Assembly: GCF_018614585.1 (NCBI RefSeq)
Contig: NZ_JAGGOI010000003.1
Span: 1 to 64,000 of the forward strand
DNA: 64,000 bases
Source of the DNA: Streptomyces sp. ISL-1
Lineage (GTDB): Bacteria > Actinomycetota > Actinomycetes > Streptomycetales > Streptomycetaceae
Reading direction: 5' to 3'
In this document: piece by piece, positions 53,009 through 60,990 of the stretch
How positions within the stretch are numbered: the first letter of the stretch is position 1
Layout of the letters: each line of letters begins with the position of its first letter
Notes under the pieces: generated by a model
The model's input: the letters and a program-made list of their open reading frames with translations, nothing else
Databases searched by the model: none
What the model was told of the DNA's origin: nothing
Made by a program: the position numbers and the translations under genes

Positions 53009-53096
53009 GGAGAAATCGCGGCCACCCCCTGGACGATCTTGATCAGCTCAGGAAGCTCAGTCGAACCTGACGGTTGACATTAGAGATGTTGGTGTC
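53009..53096 (-). repeat. Repeat copy D: intact yjbQ 3' end and flank
   Basis: Covers the last ~18 codons of the intact yjbQ gene and ~35 bp beyond its stop. The flank part matches copy B closely; the coding part matches A, B and C in the RQVRLSF segment. It is in the same orientation as B and immediately beside the recombinase, so B and D look like the two ends of an inserted element. Confidence 0.75.
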
Positions 53097-53465
53097 GACG
53101 AGGCAGACGGACTGCCAGGTGCCGAGCTCCAGCCGGCCGCCGATCACGGGCAGAGTGGCGTGCGGCGGGACGAAGGCCGGCAGGACATGGTCCCTGCCGT
53201 GGCCGGGGCTGCCGTGCCGGTGCTGCCAGCGGTCGTCGGCCGGCAGCAGCGTGTGCAGCGTGGCGAGCAGATCGACATCGCTGCCGGCGCCGGTCTCGAT
53301 GATGGCGATGCCTGCCGTCGCATGCGGGACGAAGACGTTGAGCAGGCCGTCCCTGCCGTCGGAGGTCTCCTGGAGGAACTGCTCGCAGGCGCGGGTCAGA
53401 TCGGTCACCGTCTCGTCGGAGCCGGTGGAGATGTTCAGGATCCGGGTGGTGAAGGGTCCGGGCAT
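53043..53465 (-). CDS. yjbQ: YjbQ family protein (UPF0047; secondary thiamine-phosphate synthase type)
   Basis: A 140-residue single-domain protein starting MPGPFTTRILNIST at ATG 53465; an upstream extension is not conserved. Family residues: FVPHATAGIAIIETGAG, DDRWQHRHGSPGHGRDHVLP with clustered His, and LGTWQSVCLVDTN near the end. Family members have weak thiamine-phosphate synthase activity, true role uncertain. The C-terminal 18 codons are repeated elsewhere in the window, so the 3' end has served as a recombination site. Confidence 0.93.
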   Translation of the reverse strand: MPGPFTTRILNISTGSDETVTDLTRACEQFLQETSDGRDGLLNVFVPHATAGIAIIETGAGSDVDLLATLHTLLPADDRWQHRHGSPGHGRDHVLPAFVPPHATLPVIGGRLELGTWQSVCLVDTNISNVNRQVRLSFLS

Positions 53466-53926
53466 GGGTCCATCGTCTCGTTTCCCCGGCGGAATCGCGC
53501 GTCCGGGGACCGAGACGCCTGGACCGATCGGGAACCGGTCCGACATTACCCGCCATGTCGCGTGCGGCTCTGCTCACCACCGGACATCGGCGGAGTCGGC
53601 CCACAACTCATCGAGTGCTGACGGTCGTTGGGGCTCGGCTGCTGGGGCGTGTTGTCCGCGCGTGGCCCGACCCGGTACGGCGGTCCGTATGCACATCACC
53701 GTTACGGGACGTCGACGGCGGACAGGTGCGGGCGGTGCGCACCGCATGGGGGACGGTGCGCGCCCCGAAAGGTGGTCCGCGCAGCTGCCAGCCGGCGACC
53801 CTTTCGAGGGGGCGCCCCTGACGGGCCCGCTGATCTCGGGCACGGCGCACCACGCTACGGCCGAGGCCCGGGCAGCGGGCAGCGGGCAGCGGGAAGATCC
53901 ATGGCCCCGGCACGGTTGGTAGAAGC
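53466..53926. other. Intergenic region, nothing recognised
   Basis: About 460 bp between divergent yjbQ and the flavoprotein gene. Small open frames have no ribosome site or family motif. Promoters for both genes should lie here but none was clear. Confidence 0.45.
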
Positions 53927-55039
53927 GTGAACAACTTCGGGGCGCGAAACGTGGACGTGGTCGTCATCGGCGCCGGACAGGCGGGCCTGTCCGGCGCCTA
54001 CCATCTGCGGCGCGCCGGTCTGGTCCCGGACCGCGACTTCGTGGTGCTCGACCACGCCCCGCGAGCGGGCGGCGCCTGGCAGTTCCGCTGGCCCTCGCTG
54101 ACGTACGGCAAGGTGCACGGCATGCACGCGCTGCCGGGTATGGAGCTGGCCGGCGCGGACGACACGCGGCCCTCCTCCGAGGTGATCGGCGCGTACTTCT
54201 CCGCGTACGAGGAGCGCTTCGATCTGCGCGTCCACCGTCCCGTCGACGTCTCCGCGGTACGCGAGGGCGAGGGCGGGCGGCTGCTCGTGGAGACCTCGGA
54301 GGGAGCCTGGGCGACGCGGGCGCTGATCAATGCGACGGGCACCTGGGACCGCCCGTTCTGGCCGCGCTACCCCGGCCAGGAGACGTTCCGGGGACGGCAG
54401 TTGCACACCGTGGACTACCCCGGGCCCGAGGAGTTCGCCGGGCAGCGCGTGGTGGTGGTCGGCGGCGGGGCCTCGGGGACCCAGCATCTGATGGAGATCG
54501 CGGAGGTGGCCGCGGACACCACCTGGGTGACGCGGCGGCCGCCCGTCTTCCGCGAGGGCCCGTTCAACGAGGTCGTAGGGCGAGCGGCGGTGGCCATGGT
54601 GGAGGAGCGCGTACGCCGCGGACTGCCGCCGCGGAGTGTGGTCTCGGTGACCGGGCTGCCGATCAACGACGCCGTTCGGGGCGCCCGCGAGTCGGGGGTC
54701 CTGGACCGGCAGCCGATGTTCGACCGGATCACTCCGACGGGACCGGTCTGGGACGACGGGCGGACCGTGGAGGCGGATGTGATCCTCTGGGCGACCGGTT
54801 TCCGCGCGGCGATCGACCACCTCGCGCCACTGAAGCTGCGCGAGCGGGGCGGCGGCATCCAGGTCGATGGCACACGTGCCGTACGGGACGCCCGCATCCA
54901 TCTCGTCGGATACGGGCCCTCGGCCTCCACGATCGGCGCCAACCGCGCCGGACGAGCCGCGGTCCACGAGGTCATGCGGCTGCTGGAGGGCGAACCGGCG
55001 CTGGTACGACGGCAGTCAGCGGCCGCTGCCCCCGCTTGA
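53927..55039 (+). CDS. FAD-dependent monooxygenase-like oxidoreductase
   Basis: A 370-residue two-dinucleotide-fold flavoprotein: FAD loop VVVIGAGQAGLSGAYHL, NADPH loop VVVVGGGASGTQHLMEI, and ATGTWDRPFWPRYPG near the typical ATG motif. It resembles CzcO-type/FMO-like proteins in actinobacteria. GTG 53927 is used; a GTG at 53951 is possible. Substrate unknown. The 3' end overlaps the MltG gene by 24 bp in convergent orientation. Confidence 0.88.
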   Translation: MNNFGARNVDVVVIGAGQAGLSGAYHLRRAGLVPDRDFVVLDHAPRAGGAWQFRWPSLTYGKVHGMHALPGMELAGADDTRPSSEVIGAYFSAYEERFDLRVHRPVDVSAVREGEGGRLLVETSEGAWATRALINATGTWDRPFWPRYPGQETFRGRQLHTVDYPGPEEFAGQRVVVVGGGASGTQHLMEIAEVAADTTWVTRRPPVFREGPFNEVVGRAAVAMVEERVRRGLPPRSVVSVTGLPINDAVRGARESGVLDRQPMFDRITPTGPVWDDGRTVEADVILWATGFRAAIDHLAPLKLRERGGGIQVDGTRAVRDARIHLVGYGPSASTIGANRAGRAAVHEVMRLLEGEPALVRRQSAAAAPA

Positions 55040-55861
55040 GCGGTTGGCGTTGAACTGCTCGACGTTGCGCTGGTGCTCCCGATAGCCGGCGGTGAAGCGG
55101 GTGTCCCCCGGCGCGACGGTGACGAAGTAGAGCCAGTTCCCGGGCGTCGGATTGATCGTCGCATGCATCGCCTGCTCTCCCGGGTTGTCGATGGGAGTGG
55201 GCGGCAGGCCCGGGCGTTCATAGCTGTTGTACGGGCTGTCGATCTTCGTGTCCGCGGCCGTGGTGTCCAGAGTGCTGCGGTTCAGCGCATAGTTCAGGGT
55301 CGAGTCCATTTGGAGCGGCATTCCCTTGGCGAGCCGGTTGTAGATGACCCGGGCGACCCTTCCCATGTCCTTGGGTGTGTCGGCCTCGGCCTGCACGATG
55401 CTGGCGATGTTCACCGCCTGATAAACCGTCACGCCGCCGCGCTGTGCGCCGCTGCTGATGCGGTCGGCCCCGAAGCGCTGATTGGCCGTGTTGACCATGT
55501 AACTGAGCAGGCTCGCCGGCGTGGTCTTGTCGTCGATGGGATACGTGGCGGGGAAGAGGTAGCCCTCGGGGTTGCCCCTGGCGTCGGCCGGCAGCGTCAA
55601 CTTCGCCGTGCCGACGGCCTTCCGGGTGGTGCCGGGCTGCTCCTCGAGGGCCTTGTCGACGGCCGCGTAGACCTGCGAGGCCCGCCAGCCCTCGGGGATG
55701 AGCAGCGATGCCTTCTCCTCCTTGGCCTGCCTCAGCAGCAGCGGCACCAGCACCGCGGTCGCCACGATGACGACGACCGCGCTGACGATCAGGACCAGCC
55801 GGCCACGGCGGGTCAGGCGGAACCTGCGCCCGGACTGGGCCGGCGGGGGTTCGTTCATCAT
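55016..55861 (-). CDS. MltG-like endolytic murein transglycosylase
   Basis: A 281-residue YceG/MltG-family protein: basic cytoplasmic ~20 residues, one TM helix (~21-43), then the lytic domain with the catalytic Glu159 in NIASIVQAEADTP, YNRLAKGMPLQMDSTLNYAL and SPYNSYERPGLPPTPIDNPG. It cuts nascent glycan strands at the outer membrane surface. Shorter than canonical MltG (~340), lacking most of the LysM-like part, so it may be a second, divergent copy. Confidence 0.9.
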   Translation of the reverse strand: MMNEPPPAQSGRRFRLTRRGRLVLIVSAVVVIVATAVLVPLLLRQAKEEKASLLIPEGWRASQVYAAVDKALEEQPGTTRKAVGTAKLTLPADARGNPEGYLFPATYPIDDKTTPASLLSYMVNTANQRFGADRISSGAQRGGVTVYQAVNIASIVQAEADTPKDMGRVARVIYNRLAKGMPLQMDSTLNYALNRSTLDTTAADTKIDSPYNSYERPGLPPTPIDNPGEQAMHATINPTPGNWLYFVTVAPGDTRFTAGYREHQRNVEQFNANRSSGGSGR

Positions 55862-55922
55862 GCGCGCACGCTAACCCGGCACATACGCCGATCCCCGCAC
55901 CCGGCCGGGAGTGACACGGCCC

Positions 55923-56516
55923 CTACGGCGTGAAGGGCGGCAGGGCCGCGAATTCCGGCACCACCTGGACCGCTTCGGTGAGCGCGTCGAGGGTGCGCCG
56001 CACCCTGGTCAGCGGGTGATCCGGGAACTGCGCGTCCCATTGGGCGTGGTCGGCGGCGTGGAATGGCAGTCCGCCCTGCACCTCGGGGGCGTACGGGTGC
56101 GGCCGGAAGTAGTTGTCGTGGCCCACTTGCGCCATCACCATGGCCTCGCGCATTCCCGTCATGCCGTGCTCGGGGGCCTGGATCTTCACCACAGCGCTGC
56201 AGTTGGCGCGCGGTACGGTGAAGCTGCCGATGAACACCTGGCCGGTGGGCCCTGCTGGCAGCGGGAGTTTGAGTATCTGCTTCAGTGCCGGCAGCTGCCC
56301 GAGTGACTTGACCGATGCCTCGATGAGGCCGCCGCCCGCCTCGGCGGTCACGCGAGTGAGCGCGGCGCGCAGCGCGGGACCGTCGTCGAGCGACGCGGGC
56401 AGGTCCGGTGGCAGCCCGAAGAAGTGCAGCGACAGTACGTCGCCTTCGTCATTGGCCCATACGTCATGGTCGACGGGTCGGTAGCCAGGCAGTTCCACCC
56501 CAAGAAGAGCTCTCAT
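55923..56516 (-). CDS. Hypothetical protein
   Basis: A 197-residue soluble protein starting MRALLGVELPGYRPVDHDVW. No family is recognised. It has alternating beta segments, a VFIGSFTVPRANCSAVVKIQ strand pair and a HDNYFRPHPYAPEVQGGLP loop. No signal or TM segment. It is 57 bp from the ABC exporter gene on the same strand and 61 bp before the MltG gene, and may share a transcript with either. Confidence 0.6.
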   Translation of the reverse strand: MRALLGVELPGYRPVDHDVWANDEGDVLSLHFFGLPPDLPASLDDGPALRAALTRVTAEAGGGLIEASVKSLGQLPALKQILKLPLPAGPTGQVFIGSFTVPRANCSAVVKIQAPEHGMTGMREAMVMAQVGHDNYFRPHPYAPEVQGGLPFHAADHAQWDAQFPDHPLTRVRRTLDALTEAVQVVPEFAALPPFTP

Positions 56517-56573
56517 GGGCGGCGATCATGCCGTACCCCAGCGGATGCCGGTCCGTCAGGGTGCGTCGGTCGG

Positions 56574-58385
56574 TCAGGGTGCGACCGGGGTCAACTGCGC
56601 GTCCCTGCGCACCAGAGCGGCATAACGGCCGTCCCGCTCGATCAACTCGTCGTGGCTGCCGCGCTCGGCTATCCGCCCCGCGTCGAGGACCACGATCTGG
56701 TCGGCGTCCCTGACGGTGGAGAGCCGGTGGGCGATGGTGATGGTGGTCCTGCCCGCGGAGAGCGCGTCGATCGCCTGTTGCACCGCGTACTCGGTACGTG
56801 TGTCGAGGGCGCTGGTCGCCTCGTCGAGGATGAGGACGGGCGGGTCGCGCAGAATCGTCCTGGCAATGGCGAGGCGCTGCTTCTCGCCTCCGGAGAAGCG
56901 GTATCCGCGCTCGCCGACCAGGGTGTCGTAGCCATCGGGCAGTGACGCGATGTGGTCATGGATCTGCGCGGCGCGCGCGGCCGCCTCGATCTCCGCCTCG
57001 GTGGCGTCCGGCTTGGCGAAGCGCAGATTCTCGGCGACGGAGGCGTGGAAGAGATACGTCTCCTGGGAGACGACTCCCACGGCCCGGGCGAGGGTGTCGA
57101 AGTCGAGGTCCTGTACGTCGACTCCGTCGATGGTGACTCTGCCCCGGGTTACGTCGTACAGCCGGGGCACCAGATAGCTGAGCGTGGACTTGCCGGAGCC
57201 GGTGGGCCCGACGACGGCGAGGCTGCCGCCCGCGGGCACGGTCATGTCGATGCCGTCGAGGGTCGGCCGGGTCTGCGTGTCGTCGTACGCGAAGTCGACG
57301 TGCTCGAACCGCACTTCGCCGCTGATCTTCTCCAGCCGGACCGGCTTTTCGGGCTCGGTGATGTCGACCGGCAGGTCGAGGTACTCGAAGATCCGCTGGA
57401 AGAGGGCTAGCGAGGTCTGCATCTGCACTCCGGTGGAGAGCAGGCTCACGGCCGGGCGGAACAGGCCCTGCTGGAGCGAGACGAAGGCGACGAGCGTGCC
57501 GATCGATATCTGGGGCCCGCCGGACTGGAGCGCGAAGCCGGCGGCCCAGTAGATCAGGGCGGGCATGGCGGCCATGACGATGCCGATGGTGGACATCCGC
57601 CACCGCCCGGCCATGCTGGAGCGCACTTCGAGGTCGACGAGGCGCTCGGACTCCTCGGCGAAGGACTTGGTCAGCGAGTCGGCGCGGCCCATCGTGCGGC
57701 CGAGCAGGATGCCGCTGACGGAGAGCGACTCGGTGACGGTGGCCGCCATGGCGGCCATCTGTTTCTGGCGCTGCGTGGTGATCTTCTTGCGCTCGCGGCC
57801 GACGCGGCGGCTGATCCAGACGAACAGAGGCAGCAGGAGCAGCGAGACGGCGGTGAGCCGCCAGTCCAGCGCCAGCATCGCGACGACGGTGGCGACCACC
57901 GCCGTGAGGTTGGAGACCAGGGAGGTCGCCGTGGAGGTCACCGTCGCCTGCATCCCGCCGATGTCGTTGGCGATGCGCGACTGGACCTCTCCGGTGCGGG
58001 TCCTGGTGAAGAATGCGAGCGGCATCCGCTGCAGCTGGGCGTAGACGGCGGTGCGCAGATCGTGCATGACGCGCTGGCCGACGGTGGTGGAGATCAGCGT
58101 CTGGAGCACGCCGAAGACACTCGTCATCACCGCTGTGAGAATCATGCCGAGGGCGAGCAGGCTGAGCAGGCCGGTGCGGCCCTGCGGGATCGCGGTGTCG
58201 AGGATCTCGCGCAGCATGAAGGGGGAGGCGACCGAGACGAGCGAGGCGGCGCCCACAAGCAGGCCGACCACCGCGAGGCGGCCTCGGTAGGGATGGAAGA
58301 GCCACAGGATCCGCCGCACCTCGGCGGGCGGCTGCTCCCGATCACGTGGCGGTGGTGTCCAGCTGGACTCGGTATGGAGGCGCAT
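56574..58385 (-). CDS. ABC exporter, full ATPase-permease half-transporter
   Basis: A 603-residue exporter with an N-terminal 6-TM domain (~25-330) and a canonical ATPase: Walker A GPTGSGKST, signature SGGEKQRLAIARTI, Walker B VLILDEATSALD and the H-loop in ITIAHRLS. ATG 58385 follows AAGGAG; an upstream ATG at 58439 is rejected. It probably acts as a homodimer for hydrophobic or drug-like substrates. It is divergent from the MarR gene, sharing a control region with an inverted repeat. Confidence 0.93.
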   Translation of the reverse strand: MRLHTESSWTPPPRDREQPPAEVRRILWLFHPYRGRLAVVGLLVGAASLVSVASPFMLREILDTAIPQGRTGLLSLLALGMILTAVMTSVFGVLQTLISTTVGQRVMHDLRTAVYAQLQRMPLAFFTRTRTGEVQSRIANDIGGMQATVTSTATSLVSNLTAVVATVVAMLALDWRLTAVSLLLLPLFVWISRRVGRERKKITTQRQKQMAAMAATVTESLSVSGILLGRTMGRADSLTKSFAEESERLVDLEVRSSMAGRWRMSTIGIVMAAMPALIYWAAGFALQSGGPQISIGTLVAFVSLQQGLFRPAVSLLSTGVQMQTSLALFQRIFEYLDLPVDITEPEKPVRLEKISGEVRFEHVDFAYDDTQTRPTLDGIDMTVPAGGSLAVVGPTGSGKSTLSYLVPRLYDVTRGRVTIDGVDVQDLDFDTLARAVGVVSQETYLFHASVAENLRFAKPDATEAEIEAAARAAQIHDHIASLPDGYDTLVGERGYRFSGGEKQRLAIARTILRDPPVLILDEATSALDTRTEYAVQQAIDALSAGRTTITIAHRLSTVRDADQIVVLDAGRIAERGSHDELIERDGRYAALVRRDAQLTPVAP

Positions 58386-58441
58386 GGGCTCCTTCGACAA
58401 GGGTTCGACGGTGTGGGACAGCCAAGATTTTGGGAGCATAG

Positions 58442-58491
58442 CTCATTGTTACCTAACTTCACAATGAGTCTGATCCTGATATTGTTCCCAC
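58442..58491 (+). promoter_or_regulatory. MarR operator and leaderless marR promoter
   Basis: Exact inverted repeat CTCATTGT/ACAATGAG (58442-58468, 11-bp spacer). A TTCACA -35 (58458-58463) and TATTGT -10 (58480-58485, 16-bp spacer) end 6 bp before the marR ATG, so the message may be leaderless. Binding would cover the promoter and also face the divergent ABC exporter gene. Confidence 0.7.
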
Positions 58492-58965
58492 ATGCTGTCC
58501 TCATCTTCAGGGCTATTTTCAGGGCTCCCCGACCCCGACGGCCTGCTGGCCGAGCAGTTGCTGCGGCTGAGCCGACGGCTCCACCGCAGCCAGAAGCGGC
58601 AGCTGGAGTCGGCCGACATCGCGATCACCCCCGCCCAGTCCCGGCTGCTGCGCACCCTCGCGCATTACGACGAGCCGCCACGGATGGCCGATCTCGCCGC
58701 CCGCCTGGAGGTGGTCCCCCGAGCCGTGACCAGCCTGGTGGACGGCTTGGAGGCGAGTGGCCGCGTCCGCCGCGCCCCCGACCCGACCAACCGCAGGGTG
58801 ATCCGGATCGAGCTCACCGACACCGGCCGCGCCACGCTCAGGGCGTTGCGTGACGCGCGCCGCGCGGCCGCCGAGGACATCCTGGCTCCTTTGACCGCCG
58901 ACCAGCGCGAAGTGCTCGGCGGGCTGCTTTCCACCCTGGTCGACGGGCCGGGGCCGGACTGCTGA
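58492..58965 (+). CDS. MarR-family regulator
   Basis: A 157-residue winged-helix regulator: TPAQSRLLRTLAHYDEPPRM then ADLAARLEVVPRAVTSLVDG in the recognition region, wing RRAPDPTNRRVIRIELTDTG. It is divergent from the ABC exporter gene with the operator between, so it probably represses that exporter until a ligand binds. Confidence 0.9.
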   Translation: MLSSSSGLFSGLPDPDGLLAEQLLRLSRRLHRSQKRQLESADIAITPAQSRLLRTLAHYDEPPRMADLAARLEVVPRAVTSLVDGLEASGRVRRAPDPTNRRVIRIELTDTGRATLRALRDARRAAAEDILAPLTADQREVLGGLLSTLVDGPGPDC

Positions 58966-59172
58966 CAAGCCGGCGCGGCTCACCTTCAGGCAGCCTCGGC
59001 GTGGACTCGGTCAAGCCCCTGTCTGATGGGGCAAGCGGTGCCCTCGTGACAGCGGTCGTAGCAGCGATCTTGGCGTGTTGTGTGTCCCGCGGCACAAAAA
59101 TCGATTGCGGGACGGGGCTCCGAAAGGCGAACCTTGCACGGTTTCCGCCCAACTTCCGAGCACTGGGACGTC

Positions 59173-60990
59173 ATGCAGATTCGCGATCTTCCGTATCCCG
59201 ACCCCGGTGTGGCCGATGCCAGGTCAGGGCCGCGATTCCTGTTGTGGCTCGGGCGGAATCAGCTGGGCGGCCAGCTCAAGTCGCTGGCCTGGGGGCTGCT
59301 GCACTTCTGCGGTGTCGCCGGGCTGCCGCTGGGCGTCGGCCAGGCCGTGCAGGCGGTCGTGGACCGCTCCGGCGTCCGACTCGCGCTCGCCGGCGCGCTC
59401 ATCGTGCTGTGCGGCGTGGCGTTCACCCTGGGCGACACGATGCTGCACCGCACCGCCGTCACGAACTGGATCACCGCCGCGGCACGCGTCCAGCAACTCC
59501 TCGCACGCAAGACGGCGGAACTGGGCTCGGCGCTGACCCGCAGGGTCGCCGCCGGCGAGGTGGTAGCGGTCTCCACCGGCGACGTCGAGAAGATCGGCTG
59601 GTTCGTGGAGGGCGTCTCGCGCTTCGCCGCGGCCGCCGTCACTGTGGTCCTGGTCTGCGTCGGACTGGTCCTGTACGAACCGGCACTGGGCATCGTGGTC
59701 GCCGTCGGCGTACCGGTGCTTGCCCTGGCCGTGCTGCCACTGCTCCCGCGGGCCACCCGGCGCGCCGACATCCAGCGCGAGAAGGCGGGCAAGGCCACCG
59801 AACTCGCCTCGGACACCGTGGCGGGCCTTCGGGTGCTGCGCGGCATCGGCGGCGAGGAGCTGTTTCTCGGCCGCTACCGCCGGGCCTCCCAGGAGGTGCG
59901 CACGGCCGCCGTCAGCAGCGCCCGCATGTGGTCGCTCATCTCGGCGATCCAGGTGCTGCTGCCGGGTCTGCTGCTGATCACGGTGGTCTGGTACGGCGCG
60001 GGGCTCGCCCGCGACGGCCGGGTCGAGGTCGGCGAGCTGGTCACCGCCTTCAGCACGGTCACGCTCCTGATGTATCCATTGCGGCACTTCGAGGAGATCG
60101 CCATGGCGTACTCCTTCTCGCGCCCCTCCGCGACGCGGGCGGCCCGGGTGCTCTCGCTGGAGCGGACCGCGTACGAGGGCGATCGCGGCAGCCTTGACCA
60201 TGCCGCCCTTCCGGCCGGGGACCTCTACGACCCCGCCACCGGTCTGCTGGCCCCGGCGGGCAGGTTCACCGCCGTCGTGTGCGGCGACCCGGACGCGGCC
60301 GGGTTGCTCGCCGAGCGGCTCGGCGGTCATGCCGCCGAGGAGGAGAAGAGCCCCTCCGTCCTGCTGGACGGGGTGGCGCTGGACGACCTGCCGCTCGATG
60401 GGGCGCGGACCTGTGTCCTCGTACAGGACAAGGACCCGGTGCTGCTCTCCGGGACGCTGTGGGAGCTGCTGGACGTGCCGGCCTCGGGTGAGGTGAGTGC
60501 CGAGGAGGCGCTGAGGGCCGCGCAGTGCGGTGACGTACTGGCGGCTCTCGCACAGGCCTCGGCGGAGGACTCGGGGGACCCGATGCGGACGCGGATCACC
60601 GAGCGCGGCCGCTCGCTGTCCGGCGGGCAGCGCCAACGGCTGGCCCTGGCACGTTCGTTGGTGACCGATCCCGAGGTGCTGGTGCTGGACGAGCCCACGT
60701 CGGCCGTGGACTCGCACACGGAGGCGCGGATCGCGCAGGGAGTCAGTGAGCTGCGGGCCGGCCGCACCACGGTCGTGTTCGCCTCCTCACCGCTGCTGCT
60801 CGACCACGCGGACCGGGTGGTGTTCGTGCACGAAGGCGAGGTGGCGGCGGTCGGCGTGCACCGCGAACTGCTGCACAGCAACGCCGAATACCGCGCGGTC
60901 GTCACCCGCGAGACTGAGGAAGAGCAGCTCGTCGGCATCGATGCCGACGACGAGCTGAGAGCGCTGGAAGAGATCGAGGAGTCGGCATGA
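59173..60990 (+). CDS. Heterodimeric ABC exporter, subunit 1 (degenerate Walker A)
   Basis: A 605-residue subunit. TM domain ~25-320, then an NBD in which the Walker A position is VCGDPDAAGLLAERLG (CGDPDAAG at ~370-377) and lacks the GKS/T. The signature LSGGQRQRLALARSL (~482-496) and Walker B VLVLDEPTSAVD are intact. ATG 59173 begins MQIRDLPYPDPG; an upstream frame is rejected. It overlaps subunit 2 by 4 bp (ATGA). With subunit 2 it forms one catalytic composite site and one degenerate. Confidence 0.9.
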   Translation: MQIRDLPYPDPGVADARSGPRFLLWLGRNQLGGQLKSLAWGLLHFCGVAGLPLGVGQAVQAVVDRSGVRLALAGALIVLCGVAFTLGDTMLHRTAVTNWITAAARVQQLLARKTAELGSALTRRVAAGEVVAVSTGDVEKIGWFVEGVSRFAAAAVTVVLVCVGLVLYEPALGIVVAVGVPVLALAVLPLLPRATRRADIQREKAGKATELASDTVAGLRVLRGIGGEELFLGRYRRASQEVRTAAVSSARMWSLISAIQVLLPGLLLITVVWYGAGLARDGRVEVGELVTAFSTVTLLMYPLRHFEEIAMAYSFSRPSATRAARVLSLERTAYEGDRGSLDHAALPAGDLYDPATGLLAPAGRFTAVVCGDPDAAGLLAERLGGHAAEEEKSPSVLLDGVALDDLPLDGARTCVLVQDKDPVLLSGTLWELLDVPASGEVSAEEALRAAQCGDVLAALAQASAEDSGDPMRTRITERGRSLSGGQRQRLALARSLVTDPEVLVLDEPTSAVDSHTEARIAQGVSELRAGRTTVVFASSPLLLDHADRVVFVHEGEVAAVGVHRELLHSNAEYRAVVTRETEEEQLVGIDADDELRALEEIEESA

